Source of the DNA: VGEM01 sp033764265
GTDB taxonomy: Bacteria; Pseudomonadota; Alphaproteobacteria; Rhodospirillales; Rhodospirillaceae
Reading direction: 5' to 3'
Assembly (NCBI GenBank): GCA_033764265.1
Contig: JANRJB010000150.1
Location: 1 to 36,967 of the forward strand
DNA length: 36,967 nucleotides
Each line of letters opens with the position of its first letter. The stretch's first letter is position 1. A program made the position numbers and the translations under genes. The notes under the pieces are model-generated. The model made no database searches and was not told where the DNA came from. It was given only the letters and a program-made list of their open reading frames with translations. Positions 15,125 to 23,504 of the stretch are shown one piece after another.

Positions 15125-16069
15125 ATGACCCGATGTGATCGAATCCTGGTTCTCGGGCTTGCCCTGGCGATGTGCGTCGGCGGTCCTGTGCCGGCGCAGG
15201 AACCGACCGATCCGGGTTCGGGCGCGCAAGCGCCGGGCGCGCTGAAAGGTCTGGTGCGCAAGGGCTATGTGGACTCGACCACCGGGCAGATTCACTACCG
15301 CATCGTCGCGCCCGCCGATCCGACGAAAACGCCGATCGTGTTCCTGCCGCCCAATCCGTCCACCAGCCTGTACTTCGCCTACATGATGGAGGACCTGGGC
15401 AGCGACCGCATCGCCATGGCGTTCGATCTGCCGGGTTACGGCGCCTCGGACCGCCCCAAGGCGCCGCCGACCATGCAGGACTACGGCCGGGCGATCGCCG
15501 CCGCGCTCGAAAATCTCGGGCACGGGCCGCGCGGCGCCGGCCCGGTCGATGTGGCGGGCTATCACACCGGGGCGTACGTGACGATCGAACTCTTGGCCTC
15601 GCGGCCCGATCTGGTGCGGCGCGGCGTCCTGATCGGCGTGCCGTTCTGGGAAGGCGAAAAGCTCGCCCGCATGCGCAAGCAATTGGTGGACGAGCCCGGC
15701 CCGCACGAGGGCGTGCACGCCGACGGCAGCCACGTTGAGGCCCATTGGAAAAGCTCGGTCGCCAACCGCAATCCGTACCTGCCGCTGGAGCGGGCCAACG
15801 ACCTGTTCATCGAACGCCTGCGCGGCGGATCGACGGCCTGGTGGGGTTACGCCGCCGACGTGGATTACGACGCCCGCGCGGCCCTGACTTCGATCCGTCA
15901 ACCTGTGCTGGTGCTCAACACCCATGGCGGCCTTCATGCCGAAACCGCCGCGGCCGCCGCACTGATCCCCGGCGCCACGGTGGTCGACGTTCCCGAACTG
16001 ACCACCGCGATCTTCGATGTCGGCCACGGCCTGCTCAGCGCCAAGATGCGGGCCTGGCTCGATCAGTGA
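15125..16069 (+). CDS. Secreted alpha/beta hydrolase-fold protein with His at the nucleophile elbow
   Basis: A 314-residue protein with a Sec-type signal (residues 1-25, hydrophobic LVLGLALAM, AQE cleavage region). The fold is shown by IVFLPPNPSTS (oxyanion strand), MAFDLPGYGASDRP (beta 4), VDVAGYHTGAYVTIELLA (nucleophile elbow), PVLVLNTHGG and a C-terminal FDVGHGLLS carrying the expected His. The elbow normally reads GxSxG; here it is G145-Y-H-T-G149, so the Ser nucleophile is replaced by His. GYHTG-type elbows may mark a subfamily with a different mechanism or a non-hydrolytic role. Downstream 98 bp to the dodecin gene contain a 9-bp direct repeat GTGACGGCT (16066 and 16081). Confidence 0.85.
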   Translation: MTRCDRILVLGLALAMCVGGPVPAQEPTDPGSGAQAPGALKGLVRKGYVDSTTGQIHYRIVAPADPTKTPIVFLPPNPSTSLYFAYMMEDLGSDRIAMAFDLPGYGASDRPKAPPTMQDYGRAIAAALENLGHGPRGAGPVDVAGYHTGAYVTIELLASRPDLVRRGVLIGVPFWEGEKLARMRKQLVDEPGPHEGVHADGSHVEAHWKSSVANRNPYLPLERANDLFIERLRGGSTAWWGYAADVDYDARAALTSIRQPVLVLNTHGGLHAETAAAAALIPGATVVDVPELTTAIFDVGHGLLSAKMRAWLDQ

Positions 16070-16167
16070 CGGCTCGACCGGTGACGGCTATACCGAGCGG
16101 CGCGACAAGGCTAGAGTTTCCCCGCTGAGTCACATCCGACGCTCATCCGTCAGGGGAGGATCGCGCC

Positions 16168-16380
16168 ATGGCCACCAGCGTGTACAAGGTGATCGAACTG
16201 ATCGGCACCAGCCCGGTGTCGTGGGAGAAGGCCGCCGCCGCGGCGGTGAATCGCGCCAGCCGAAGCCTGCGCGACCTGCGCGTGGCCGAGATCTCGGCCC
16301 TCGACATGACCATCGACAAGGGCAAGGTGGCCAATTACCGCGCCAAAGTGAAAGTGTCGTTCAAATTCGAAGGCAAGTAG
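16168..16380 (+). CDS. Dodecin family protein
   Basis: A 70-residue small protein. SVYKVIELIGTSPVSWEKAA, then ASRSLRDLRVAEI and GKVANYRAKVKVSFKFEG, match the beta-alpha-beta-beta dodecin monomer that assembles as a dodecamer storing flavins in the cytoplasm. The flavin-stacking Trp of characterised dodecins (position 36 in the Halobacterium protein, in a LRWFEV context) is replaced by Val here (LRVAEI), and the partner Gln position near YQV is Arg. The protein may bind another ligand or CoA. It has a good GGGGAGG Shine-Dalgarno and is followed by a large inverted-repeat element. Confidence 0.93.
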   Translation: MATSVYKVIELIGTSPVSWEKAAAAAVNRASRSLRDLRVAEISALDMTIDKGKVANYRAKVKVSFKFEGK

Positions 16381-16396
16381 GGTCGCTCCCGAGATT

Positions 16397-16500
16397 CCCC
16401 CCTCACCCAACTTCGAGGTAGGCGCGCGCCGCGCGCCAACTCTCCGTAACCCTCTCCCCCCATCGGCATTGCGATGGGGGAGAGGGAAGGGTGAAGGGGG
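16397..16500. repeat. Large imperfect inverted repeat (REP/MITE-like), bidirectional terminator
   Basis: The space between two convergent genes is almost filled by one dyad. Outer arms are CCCCCCTCACCC (16397-16408) and GGGTGAAGGGGG (16489-16500). Inner arms are 16450-16465 and 16472-16486 (CCCTCTCCCC.. / ..GGGGAGAGGG), one bulged C, with a GCATTG loop. The CCCTCACCC / CCCTCTCCCCC pattern is common in intergenic repeats of many proteobacteria. It can terminate transcription from both sides. Confidence 0.75.
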
Positions 16501-16525
16501 CTGTTCTCGGTGACACAATCGGCCG

Positions 16526-17896
16526 TTACGGGCCGATACCGGCGGCTTGCCACGCGTAAATGCCGTCGGTGCGGCCGTCGACGGTGAAAGACTGCGTGGT
16601 GTCGCCGGCCAGGCGGTAGTGGTGCACGCACAGCTCGCGGCCGGCGCGCAGCTTGAACCACGCGGTGCACACCGCGTCGCCGCGGATGGTCCAGGTGCCT
16701 TCCTCGTCCAGCCCGCCTTCGTCCCACTTGACGCGCGCGGTGCCGTCGGCGCGCCAGTGGATCGAGCCGGTCAGGCGATTGTTGAACCGGATCCAGGTGG
16801 CGTAGCGGCCTTGGCGCGTGAATGCGCGAAGGTCCGCTTCGCCCATCGGTGTGGCGTTGGGCTCGATCAGCTCGACGCGCAAGCCCGAGCCGCCGGGCGC
16901 GACCACCGCGAACGCGCGGGTCGTGCCGTACGGCGCCAGCCGCAGGACCTGCAGCTCGGCGGCGATGTCGGCGCCCGCCTGCTTGAACGCGGCATAGAGC
17001 GCGGTGGCGTCCTTGACCGGAATGCGCAGGCCCGTCACACCCAGGTTCTGCGGCTTGACGCGGGCCGAAGCATCGGTGCCCTCGGCCGTCTTGAACTGCC
17101 AGGCCGTCAGCATCTGCTCGCGTGTGTCGCCCAGGCGCAGGATCGCCTGGCGGCTGCGGCTGAGGTCGATGGCGTTGCGCGGCAAACCCATGGCCGCCGC
17201 GCCCGGGCCCGCCGCACGCGCCGCGCGGTCCATGATCTGCGGTGTGCCCAGCCCCAAGCGCCCGGCGAACGCCGACCAGGCGTTCAGGTCGCGCACCACC
17301 TCCATGGCGTTTTCGACATGGCTTGCGCCGTCAAAAGCCGGCCAGCCGGTCAGCGGCGGCGCAAGGCGCTCTTGGAACGACAGCACCAGCCCATCGGGCC
17401 CGGCCATGCGCGTCATGCGGCCGCTGCCTTCGCCCCTGGCGGCATCGCCGTAGGCGACCGGCTCGCCGGTGGGCACGAAACCGTGACCCACTAGGCCGGC
17501 CATGGTCGCGTCGAGGTCGGCGACGAAGAAGTTGAGCGCGAACGCCCCGCCCGTGTCCCACCAGTTGGCGCCGGCGCGGATGACGGCGCGCTCGGGCAGA
17601 TCGACCTGCACCAGCCGCACGAAGCCGTAGGCCGAGCCGGGGTTGCCGACCAGGGCCTCGGCGACCGGGGTTTCCACCGGCAAGCCCCACACCCGCGCCA
17701 CCGATGCGTCGGCGGTCCCGCGCGCGATCACGCGCCATTTGAGCACGTCGGTGAACAGCGGCAATGCGCGGTCGAGGTCGGTGACGCCGACCACGAACTC
17801 CTGGATGCGGCCGTTGGCGCCGGGGTCCAAAGCGACGTCGTTGGCCGCCGCGGCCTGCGACAACGCCAGTGCCAAGACGACGATCAGTGTGCGCAT
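16526..17896 (-). CDS. Secreted double-VOC (glyoxalase-fold) protein with extra C-terminal domain
   Basis: A 456-residue protein. MRTLIVVLALALSQAAAAN is a Sec signal. Residues about 30-175 form one VOC unit (IQEFVVGVTDLDRALPLFTDVL ... NFFVADLDATMAGL ... GPDGLVLSFQER), and about 190-350 a second (MEVVRDLNAWSAFAGRLGL ... VTGLRIPVKDATALYAAF ... PGGSGLRVELIEP). The last 100 residues (RAFTRQGRYATWIRFNNRLTG to the end) resemble a small lipocalin-like/DUF995-type domain that usually reports sugar- or lipid-like ligands. Canonical VOC metal ligands are not evident (Gln32 where the first His often sits). It follows the Crp/Fnr gene by 25 bp on the same strand. Function unknown. Confidence 0.8.
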   Translation of the reverse strand: MRTLIVVLALALSQAAAANDVALDPGANGRIQEFVVGVTDLDRALPLFTDVLKWRVIARGTADASVARVWGLPVETPVAEALVGNPGSAYGFVRLVQVDLPERAVIRAGANWWDTGGAFALNFFVADLDATMAGLVGHGFVPTGEPVAYGDAARGEGSGRMTRMAGPDGLVLSFQERLAPPLTGWPAFDGASHVENAMEVVRDLNAWSAFAGRLGLGTPQIMDRAARAAGPGAAAMGLPRNAIDLSRSRQAILRLGDTREQMLTAWQFKTAEGTDASARVKPQNLGVTGLRIPVKDATALYAAFKQAGADIAAELQVLRLAPYGTTRAFAVVAPGGSGLRVELIEPNATPMGEADLRAFTRQGRYATWIRFNNRLTGSIHWRADGTARVKWDEGGLDEEGTWTIRGDAVCTAWFKLRAGRELCVHHYRLAGDTTQSFTVDGRTDGIYAWQAAGIGP

Positions 17897-17921
17897 GGGC
17901 CAATCCTGCGGGGGTAGTGGG

Positions 17922-18587
17922 TCATGAAAGCGCGCCGGCTTCGGTGTTCAGCTTGTGCAGGTCCACCACGCTCACGTCGGCGGGGCCCTCGATGCGGATC
18001 GCGCCGGCCGTTTTCAGGTGGGTGAAGGCGCGGCTGACGGTTTCCATGGTCAGGCCCAGGAAATCGGCGATGTCCTGGCGCGTCATCGGCACATTGATGC
18101 GCACGGTATCCAAGCCCAGCAACGCCTGGCGGTCGCGAAGATGCAACAGGAACGACGCCACGCGGGCGTGGCTGTTCTTGCGGCCCAGGGTGAACACCAG
18201 GTCGAGCACGTTGTTGAGGATGCGCGCGGACATCTCGGCGAAGGCCAGGCCCAGCTCGGGCCGCGTGGCCAGTTCGGCGGTCAGCCGGGACTGCGGCAGC
18301 GCCCACACCGTGACGGCGGTCAGCGCCTCGGCGGCGGTGGAAAACACCGGGCCGAACGACATGCCGAGGAAATCGCCGGGAAACAGGAACGCGAGGATTT
18401 GCCGCTCGCGGTTGTCGGTGTAGCGGGTCACGACCACGCGGCCGGCGTCCATGCAATACACGTCGGTGATCGGGTCGCCCTCGCGAAACAGCGTCGCGCC
18501 CGCCGCGAACGCCACCTTGCGCCCCTCGGCGAACAGGTCGAGCACAATCTTGGGCGATGACAGCTGCGGGCCGGACGACGTTGTCAT
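17922..18587 (-). CDS. Crp/Fnr-family transcriptional regulator, FixK-like
   Basis: A 221-residue regulator. Residues about 20-120 are a cyclic-nucleotide-binding-type beta barrel (FREGDPITDVYCMDAGRVVVTRY; FPGDFLG). Residues 169-200 are the helix-turn-helix TRQDIADFLGLTMETVSRAF, whose E-T-V-S-R recognition helix is that of FNR/FixK proteins reading TTGAT-N4-ATCAA. There is no N-terminal Cys cluster and only one Cys (45), so it should not carry an FNR-type Fe-S cluster. That makes it FixK/DNR-like and probably tied to low oxygen or nitric oxide. It is 18 bp downstream of the radical SAM gene. No matching box was found upstream of the local genes. Confidence 0.92.
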   Translation of the reverse strand: MTTSSGPQLSSPKIVLDLFAEGRKVAFAAGATLFREGDPITDVYCMDAGRVVVTRYTDNRERQILAFLFPGDFLGMSFGPVFSTAAEALTAVTVWALPQSRLTAELATRPELGLAFAEMSARILNNVLDLVFTLGRKNSHARVASFLLHLRDRQALLGLDTVRINVPMTRQDIADFLGLTMETVSRAFTHLKTAGAIRIEGPADVSVVDLHKLNTEAGALS

Positions 18588-18605
18588 GGCGGCGCCCGGC
18601 CGGCG

Positions 18606-19559
18606 TCAGGAACAGGCCGCGCCGCCAAGCACGCAGAATCGCGCGCAATGCGGATGATTGAGCGCGACCGGCCGCGCCGCGTCGCGCAAGGTGGGCCCCA
18701 GGTCGAACTGCGGGTCGTAAGGCAACAGCGTGCAGGCGGCAACGGTCGGGGCCGCGGCGCCGTTGTGCTTCACGACCATGCGCGAGGACGCGCACATCAC
18801 GCTGTCGGGTGACTTGTTCAGGATGCCCCAGCAAGCGGTGGTGATCTCCGGCACGTCGCGGCCAGCGTCCATCTCGGGAAACAGCACCAGTTGCGCCGGA
18901 TTGTGCGCGTCGATCGGCCAGCCGCGCGCGGCAATTAGCCCGGCATAGCCGTCGCGCGCCGCGGCCTGGGTCTCGCCGGTCAGCGAGCGGCCGGCAACCG
19001 CAATGCGGAACCCCTCGCGCGCCAGCCAGTCCAGCCCATCGATGGTCGGCTGCCAGGTGCGGGGGCCGCGTTCGCGCTCATGCACTGCCGGCGTGTAGTG
19101 ATCGAGCGAGACGCGGATTGTCAGCTGGTCGCCGCCCCGCGCGCGCAGGCGCGCGAGCTCGGGCTTCAGCTTTATCATGGGCTTCATGGCATTCGTCAGC
19201 ACCAGCACGCGCAAACCGCGCGCCAGGCAGTCCTCGATCATGCCGACGATGTCCGGGTTCATGAACGGCTCGCCGCCGGTGAAGCCGATCTCGGCGGTGC
19301 CGAGCCCGTCGCGCGCGATCTCGTTCAAGTACGCGGCCACCTCGGCCCGCGACAAGTAGACCAGGCGGTCGTTGGTGGGCGAGGACTCGATGTAGCAGTT
19401 GCGGCAGGTCAGGTTGCACAGCGTGCCGGTGTTGAACCACAGCGTCCGCAGCCCCGACAGCGCCACCATCGCGCGGGTCTGCCCGTCGGCGGTGACGCGC
19501 GGATCGCAAAACTTGGCGGGGTTCAGCGCGGGCTGTGGTCGGCCGTCGTCGGGGGCCAT
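18606..19559 (-). CDS. Radical SAM protein with C-terminal Cys-rich (SPASM-like) region
   Basis: A 317-residue enzyme. CNLTCRNC gives the CxxxCxxC [4Fe-4S]-SAM motif at residues 48, 52 and 55, followed by IGFTGGEPFMNPDI (the GGEP SAM-binding strand) and a TIM-barrel series. The C-terminus carries more cysteines (ACWGI, VMCASSRM, ACTLLPYD, and HCARFCVLGGAAC), enough for auxiliary clusters as in SPASM/twitch enzymes. Substrate is unknown, and I saw no short precursor peptide next to it. ATG 19559 is chosen because the upstream frame lacks similarity; an AGGA lies about 10 bases before. It heads a probable operon with the Crp/Fnr regulator and the double-VOC gene. Confidence 0.87.
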   Translation of the reverse strand: MAPDDGRPQPALNPAKFCDPRVTADGQTRAMVALSGLRTLWFNTGTLCNLTCRNCYIESSPTNDRLVYLSRAEVAAYLNEIARDGLGTAEIGFTGGEPFMNPDIVGMIEDCLARGLRVLVLTNAMKPMIKLKPELARLRARGGDQLTIRVSLDHYTPAVHERERGPRTWQPTIDGLDWLAREGFRIAVAGRSLTGETQAAARDGYAGLIAARGWPIDAHNPAQLVLFPEMDAGRDVPEITTACWGILNKSPDSVMCASSRMVVKHNGAAAPTVAACTLLPYDPQFDLGPTLRDAARPVALNHPHCARFCVLGGAACS

Positions 19560-19665
19560 GCGGCGAACGTCCTGGGCGAGTGGGGCCGACGCATGGCGCC
19601 GGTCCGGCAAATATCCGACAATGGCGCGCCCCTGACAACCTGCCCAACCCGGCCTTACTCGACGC

Positions 19666-20931
19666 ATGCCCATTGCCGATCCGCGCGCCCTGCTCCGCGA
19701 AGCCTTCGCGGTCGCCGTGGCCGCCGCCGACCCGCGATCGGCGGTCGCGGCGCACCTGCCGGACCCGCCGCGCGGACGCACCGTCGTCGTCGGCGCGGGC
19801 AAAGCCGCGGCCGCCATGGCCGCTGCGTTCGAGCATTCCTGGCCGCGGCGGTGCGAGGGCATCGTCATCGTCCGTGACGGCTATGTCCGCCCGACGCGCG
19901 CCATCGAGATCGTCGAGGCCGGCCATCCGCTGCCCGACGCACGCGGCGCGGCGGCCACCGCGCGCGTGCTGGATCTGGTGCGCGGCGCCGGCGCCGACGA
20001 TCTGGTGGTGGCGCTGATCTCGGGCGGCGCGTCGGCGCTCTTGGTCGCGCCGCGGCCGGGCGTGTCGCTCGCGGAAAAGCAGGCGATCACGCGCGCGCTG
20101 TTGAACGGCGGCGCGCCGATCGACCAGATCAACGGCGTGCGCAAACACCTGTCGACGGTCAAGGGCGGTCAGCTGGCCGCCGCCGCATCGCCGGCGCGCG
20201 TCGTCGCGCTGATCGTGTCGGACGTGGTGGGCGACGACGTCGGCGTGATCGGCTCGGGCCCGACCGCGGCCGACCCGACCACGTGCGCGGACGCGTTGAA
20301 CATCCTCGCGCGTCACCGTATCGCCGTCAGCGCCACGATTCGCGACGGTCTCGTCTCGGGCGCGTGGGAAACGCCAAAAGCCATCGCCGCGACGGTGGAC
20401 AACCGGATCATCGCCAGGCCCGCAGCGATGCTGGCCGCGGTCGCCGACTGGGCCGCCCGCCAGGGTTTGAGCTGCTTGAATCTCGGCGACGGGTTCGACC
20501 AAAGCGCGGCGGAGATCGCTGCCGATCACGCGCGCCGAATTGCCGCGATCGTGTCCGGTCGGGCGGGCCCAAAACCGCCGTGCCTGGTGATCTCGGGCGG
20601 CGAAGCGGTGGTCACCGTGTCCGGACACGGCACCGGCGGGCCGAATACCGAATTCGCGCTGCATCTGGCGTTGCTGCTGGGCGGTGCGCATGGCGTGTAC
20701 GTCCTGGCGGCGGACACCGACGGCACCGACGGCATCGGTGGTCATGCCGGCGCAGTGATCGCCCCGGAAACGCTGGCGCGCGCGACGCATGCCGGGCTCG
20801 ACCCGCGCCGGGCCCTGTCAAACAGTGACAGCGCCGGAGTCTTCGCCGCCCTCGACGACCTCCTGGTCACCGGACCGACCTTTACCAATGTGAACGATTT
20901 CCGGGCCGTCCTGATCGATGCGCCGGACTGA
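19666..20931 (+). CDS. Glycerate 2-kinase (GckA/TtuD type, DUF4147-MOFRL)
   Basis: A 421-residue enzyme that phosphorylates D-glycerate to 2-phosphoglycerate in glyoxylate, tartrate and serine-cycle metabolism. The N-terminal domain has VVVGAGKAAAAMAAAF and ALISGGASALL; INGVRKHLSTVKGGQLA and SDVVGDDVGVIGSGPTAADP are family blocks. The C-terminal MOFRL domain has ISGGEAVVTVSGHGTGGPNTEFAL and DTDGTDGIGGHAGA. Length is right for the family. ATG 19666 has no obvious Shine-Dalgarno. It is divergent from the radical SAM gene across 106 bp; the gene downstream starts 174 bp later. Confidence 0.95.
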   Translation: MPIADPRALLREAFAVAVAAADPRSAVAAHLPDPPRGRTVVVGAGKAAAAMAAAFEHSWPRRCEGIVIVRDGYVRPTRAIEIVEAGHPLPDARGAAATARVLDLVRGAGADDLVVALISGGASALLVAPRPGVSLAEKQAITRALLNGGAPIDQINGVRKHLSTVKGGQLAAAASPARVVALIVSDVVGDDVGVIGSGPTAADPTTCADALNILARHRIAVSATIRDGLVSGAWETPKAIAATVDNRIIARPAAMLAAVADWAARQGLSCLNLGDGFDQSAAEIAADHARRIAAIVSGRAGPKPPCLVISGGEAVVTVSGHGTGGPNTEFALHLALLLGGAHGVYVLAADTDGTDGIGGHAGAVIAPETLARATHAGLDPRRALSNSDSAGVFAALDDLLVTGPTFTNVNDFRAVLIDAPD

Positions 20932-21105
20932 TCGCCGATTGGTTGTCGAAGCGTACCGAAAACCCAACCGATCCGGCGACTGCCGCCGAAGTTTCATTGC
21001 GGCATCCGCGTCCCGGCGTTGCCGACCGCGCGCAGAAGCAGTTAAATTCGCACCGGGGAGCGAGGCGGCGCGACCGCCGTCGCGCGCACAGGTCGAGCCA
21101 GGGGC

Positions 21106-21354
21106 ATGACGGACAAGAAGGCTGAGGTGCTGATCACGCGCGCGGCGGCGAATATCCGCAAAGCCGCCGTGGCCGACCGCAAACGGCGGGCCGAATTGAC
21201 CAGCGTCGCCGAATACCTGGAAAGCATGATCTACGAAACCGAACTGGGCTACGACAAGCCGCTGTTCGAGGAAAATCCTGTGGCCGCGAGTGGCGAGCCG
21301 CTGGACGATATCAAGCGCATGATGAAGCCCTTCAAGGTGCGCCTGACTCGCTAA
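21106..21354 (+). CDS. Small hypothetical protein (82 aa)
   Basis: I do not recognise this protein. It is highly charged and mostly helical in appearance: a Lys/Arg/Ala-rich first half (ITRAAANIRKAAVADRKRRAE), then YLESMIYETELGYDK and PLDDIKRMMKPFKVRLTR. There is no membrane segment, signal or Cys. The start ATG 21106 follows CCAGGGG. It stands alone, 174 bp after glycerate kinase and 164 bp before the kinase gene. The charged, low-Gly/Pro composition is unlike the Arg/Ala/Pro-rich shadow frames seen elsewhere, which supports a real gene. Confidence 0.7.
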   Translation: MTDKKAEVLITRAAANIRKAAVADRKRRAELTSVAEYLESMIYETELGYDKPLFEENPVAASGEPLDDIKRMMKPFKVRLTR

Positions 21355-21518
21355 ATCCCGTTCTGCCCGCACACCGCGCCCATTCGCGCCTGGGCCTCAC
21401 CCGGCGTTGCATTTCCCGGCCCCTTATTCCACCATTCGTGCCGAACAGGCGGATGAGCGTGTTGCGCGGATGGGTGCGCACGCCGGTCGCCGAACTCTGC
21501 GTCGCATCACAGGTCGAC

Positions 21519-23504
21519 ATGACCCCAACGGCGGGCCCAGCCGCGCACCCGACGACCACCGCCGCCGAGCGCCCTGCCGGCGCGCCGGCCGATGAATTCC
21601 TGCGCCGGTTCTCGCTGGGTTCGTTTCTGGAACAAGTCACATCGGCGGTGGTGGTGCTGGACAGCGCGGACACCGTGGTCGCCGCCAACGCGGCGGCGCG
21701 CGCCCTGAACGCCGGCGCGGCCGCCGTCAGCGTCAACCGTCCGGCCGGCGGCATCATCAAGGCCTGCGTCGACCGCGCCCGCCTGCGTGCGCCCGGCGGC
21801 GGGTATCTCGCGTTCGAGAATTTCTTCGCCGGCAAATGGTACCTGGTGCAGTGCTACGCCTTGGGCGACCAGGCCGGGTCCGATGGGCGGCCTTACACCC
21901 TCCTGTCGCTGACCGACATCACCGACCGCAAGCATCGCGAGTTCGAGATGCTTGAGAACATGGCGGGGCTGGAAGAGGCGACCCGCATCGCCCAGATGGG
22001 CACCTTCAAGATCGACCGCAAGCGCAACAAGGTCGAGTGGTCGCCGCACATGTACATCGTGCACGGCGTCACGCTGGAACGGTTCAAGCCGTCGATCGGC
22101 AATTATGCGACGCTGGTCTATCCGGAGGATCGGGAAACCGTGGCCCGCCAGATGGGCTGGACCGACGAGACGCGCGGCGACGGCGGCTTCGAGTACCGCA
22201 TCGTGCGGCCCGACGGCGCCCTGCGCTGGGTCTACCTGGACCGTCGCATCCTGTTCGACACCGACGGCCAGCCCTATGGGCTGTTCGGCACGGTGCAGGA
22301 CATCACCGAGTCCAAGCAGCGCGAACAGGAATTGCAGCGCCTGTTGCGCCGCAACGCCATTCTGTACGAGGGCCTTGAGGTGTCGCCGATCGGCGTCGCC
22401 GTGCTGTCGATGGACGACGACCGGCCGTCGTTCATCTACGTCAACGCCGCGTTCCAGGACACCACGCTGCATACCGTCGACACGCTCAATCCGCAGGGCC
22501 TTGCGGCGCTGTCGCCTGACATGAGCGCCGATCCGTGGCGCAGGATCGCCGCGGCGGTGGAAACCTCGCACAGCCTGTCGGTGGAACTGACCTGCCGCAA
22601 GGCCGACGGCAGCGAGTTTCCCGCCAGCATCGAGATCGCGCCGGTGCGCGATCATCCCGGCCGGCCGGCCACCGCCTACGTGGTCAACGTGCGCGACCTG
22701 ACTGCCGACCGTCAGCGCGCCGCGGCGCTCTTGCAGTCGCAGAAGATGGAGGCGCTCGGCCAACTCTCGGGCGGCGTCGCCCACGAGATCAACAACCTGC
22801 TGCAGCCGGTCATCGCGCTCTCGGACCTGGGCCAGACCGTGCTGTCCAACGACCCCGAGAAGGCGATGCGCTATCTGCAGGTGATCGGCAACAGCGGTCG
22901 CAAGGCGCGCGACATCGTGCGCCAGGTGCTGACCTTCGCGCGCCGCGATTCGCCGCTCTTGGCCGAGCACGACATCGTTCCCTTGGTCGAGGACGCGATC
23001 AACCTGGCGCACAAGGGCATGCCGCCGGGCATGGACGTGGCGCTGTCGGTGGAGATCGACGCGGCGATGGCGGTATGCAGCCCGACGCAGGTGTCGCAGG
23101 TCGTGCTCAACCTGGTGCGCAACGCGGTCGACGCCATGAACGGCCAGGGAGTCGTGAACGTTTCGTTGCGGCGGCGCGATCTCGACACCGTCGCGGCGGC
23201 CGAACTCGGCCTCGCCCCCGGTTTGTGGATCGAACTCGGCGTCGTCGACACCGGCTGCGGCATGAGCGCTGACACGCGCTCGCGTGTGTTCGAGCCGTTT
23301 TTCACCACCAAGCCGGTCGGCAAGGGCACCGGCCTCGGCTTGTCGGTGGTCTACAGCATCGTCACCGGTTGGGGCGGTACGGTGGCGATCGACAGTCAAG
23401 TTGATGTGGGAACGACCGTGATGCTATACATCCCCTCGGTTAGCGCCCGCATGCCGGAGCCCCGGCCCGCAGATCACAAAAATGCGCGCGCGGAGGGGAT
23501 TTGA
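21519..23504 (+). CDS. Soluble PAS-domain histidine kinase
   Basis: A 661-residue cytoplasmic kinase with no membrane helix. It has three PAS-like domains (about 35-135, 150-268 and 280-397); the second contains WSPHMYIVHGVTLERFKP and FEYRIVRPDGALRWVYLDRR (PAS_3 type). The His box is GGVAHEINNLLQPV with His 422, then NLVRNAVDAM, DTGCGM, FFTTKP and GKGTGLGLSVV of the ATPase domain. I take ATG 21519, which has AGGT about eight bases upstream; starts at 21453 (ATG) or 21438 (GTG) would add 22 or 27 residues. Its stop overlaps the response regulator start (TGATG), so the two form a coupled two-component pair. Confidence 0.92.
   Translation: MTPTAGPAAHPTTTAAERPAGAPADEFLRRFSLGSFLEQVTSAVVVLDSADTVVAANAAARALNAGAAAVSVNRPAGGIIKACVDRARLRAPGGGYLAFENFFAGKWYLVQCYALGDQAGSDGRPYTLLSLTDITDRKHREFEMLENMAGLEEATRIAQMGTFKIDRKRNKVEWSPHMYIVHGVTLERFKPSIGNYATLVYPEDRETVARQMGWTDETRGDGGFEYRIVRPDGALRWVYLDRRILFDTDGQPYGLFGTVQDITESKQREQELQRLLRRNAILYEGLEVSPIGVAVLSMDDDRPSFIYVNAAFQDTTLHTVDTLNPQGLAALSPDMSADPWRRIAAAVETSHSLSVELTCRKADGSEFPASIEIAPVRDHPGRPATAYVVNVRDLTADRQRAAALLQSQKMEALGQLSGGVAHEINNLLQPVIALSDLGQTVLSNDPEKAMRYLQVIGNSGRKARDIVRQVLTFARRDSPLLAEHDIVPLVEDAINLAHKGMPPGMDVALSVEIDAAMAVCSPTQVSQVVLNLVRNAVDAMNGQGVVNVSLRRRDLDTVAAAELGLAPGLWIELGVVDTGCGMSADTRSRVFEPFFTTKPVGKGTGLGLSVVYSIVTGWGGTVAIDSQVDVGTTVMLYIPSVSARMPEPRPADHKNARAEGI

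Noticed and set aside
18606..19868. Longer form of the radical SAM protein with about 100 extra N-terminal residues
   Set aside because: The extra part is low-complexity and overlaps the start of the divergent glycerate kinase gene; ATG 19559 leaves a normal intergenic region.
21507..23399. 630-codon open frame antisense to the soluble kinase
   Set aside because: Composition is His/Arg/Asp-rich and repetitive, as expected from the reverse of GC-rich codons; no start signal or similarity.
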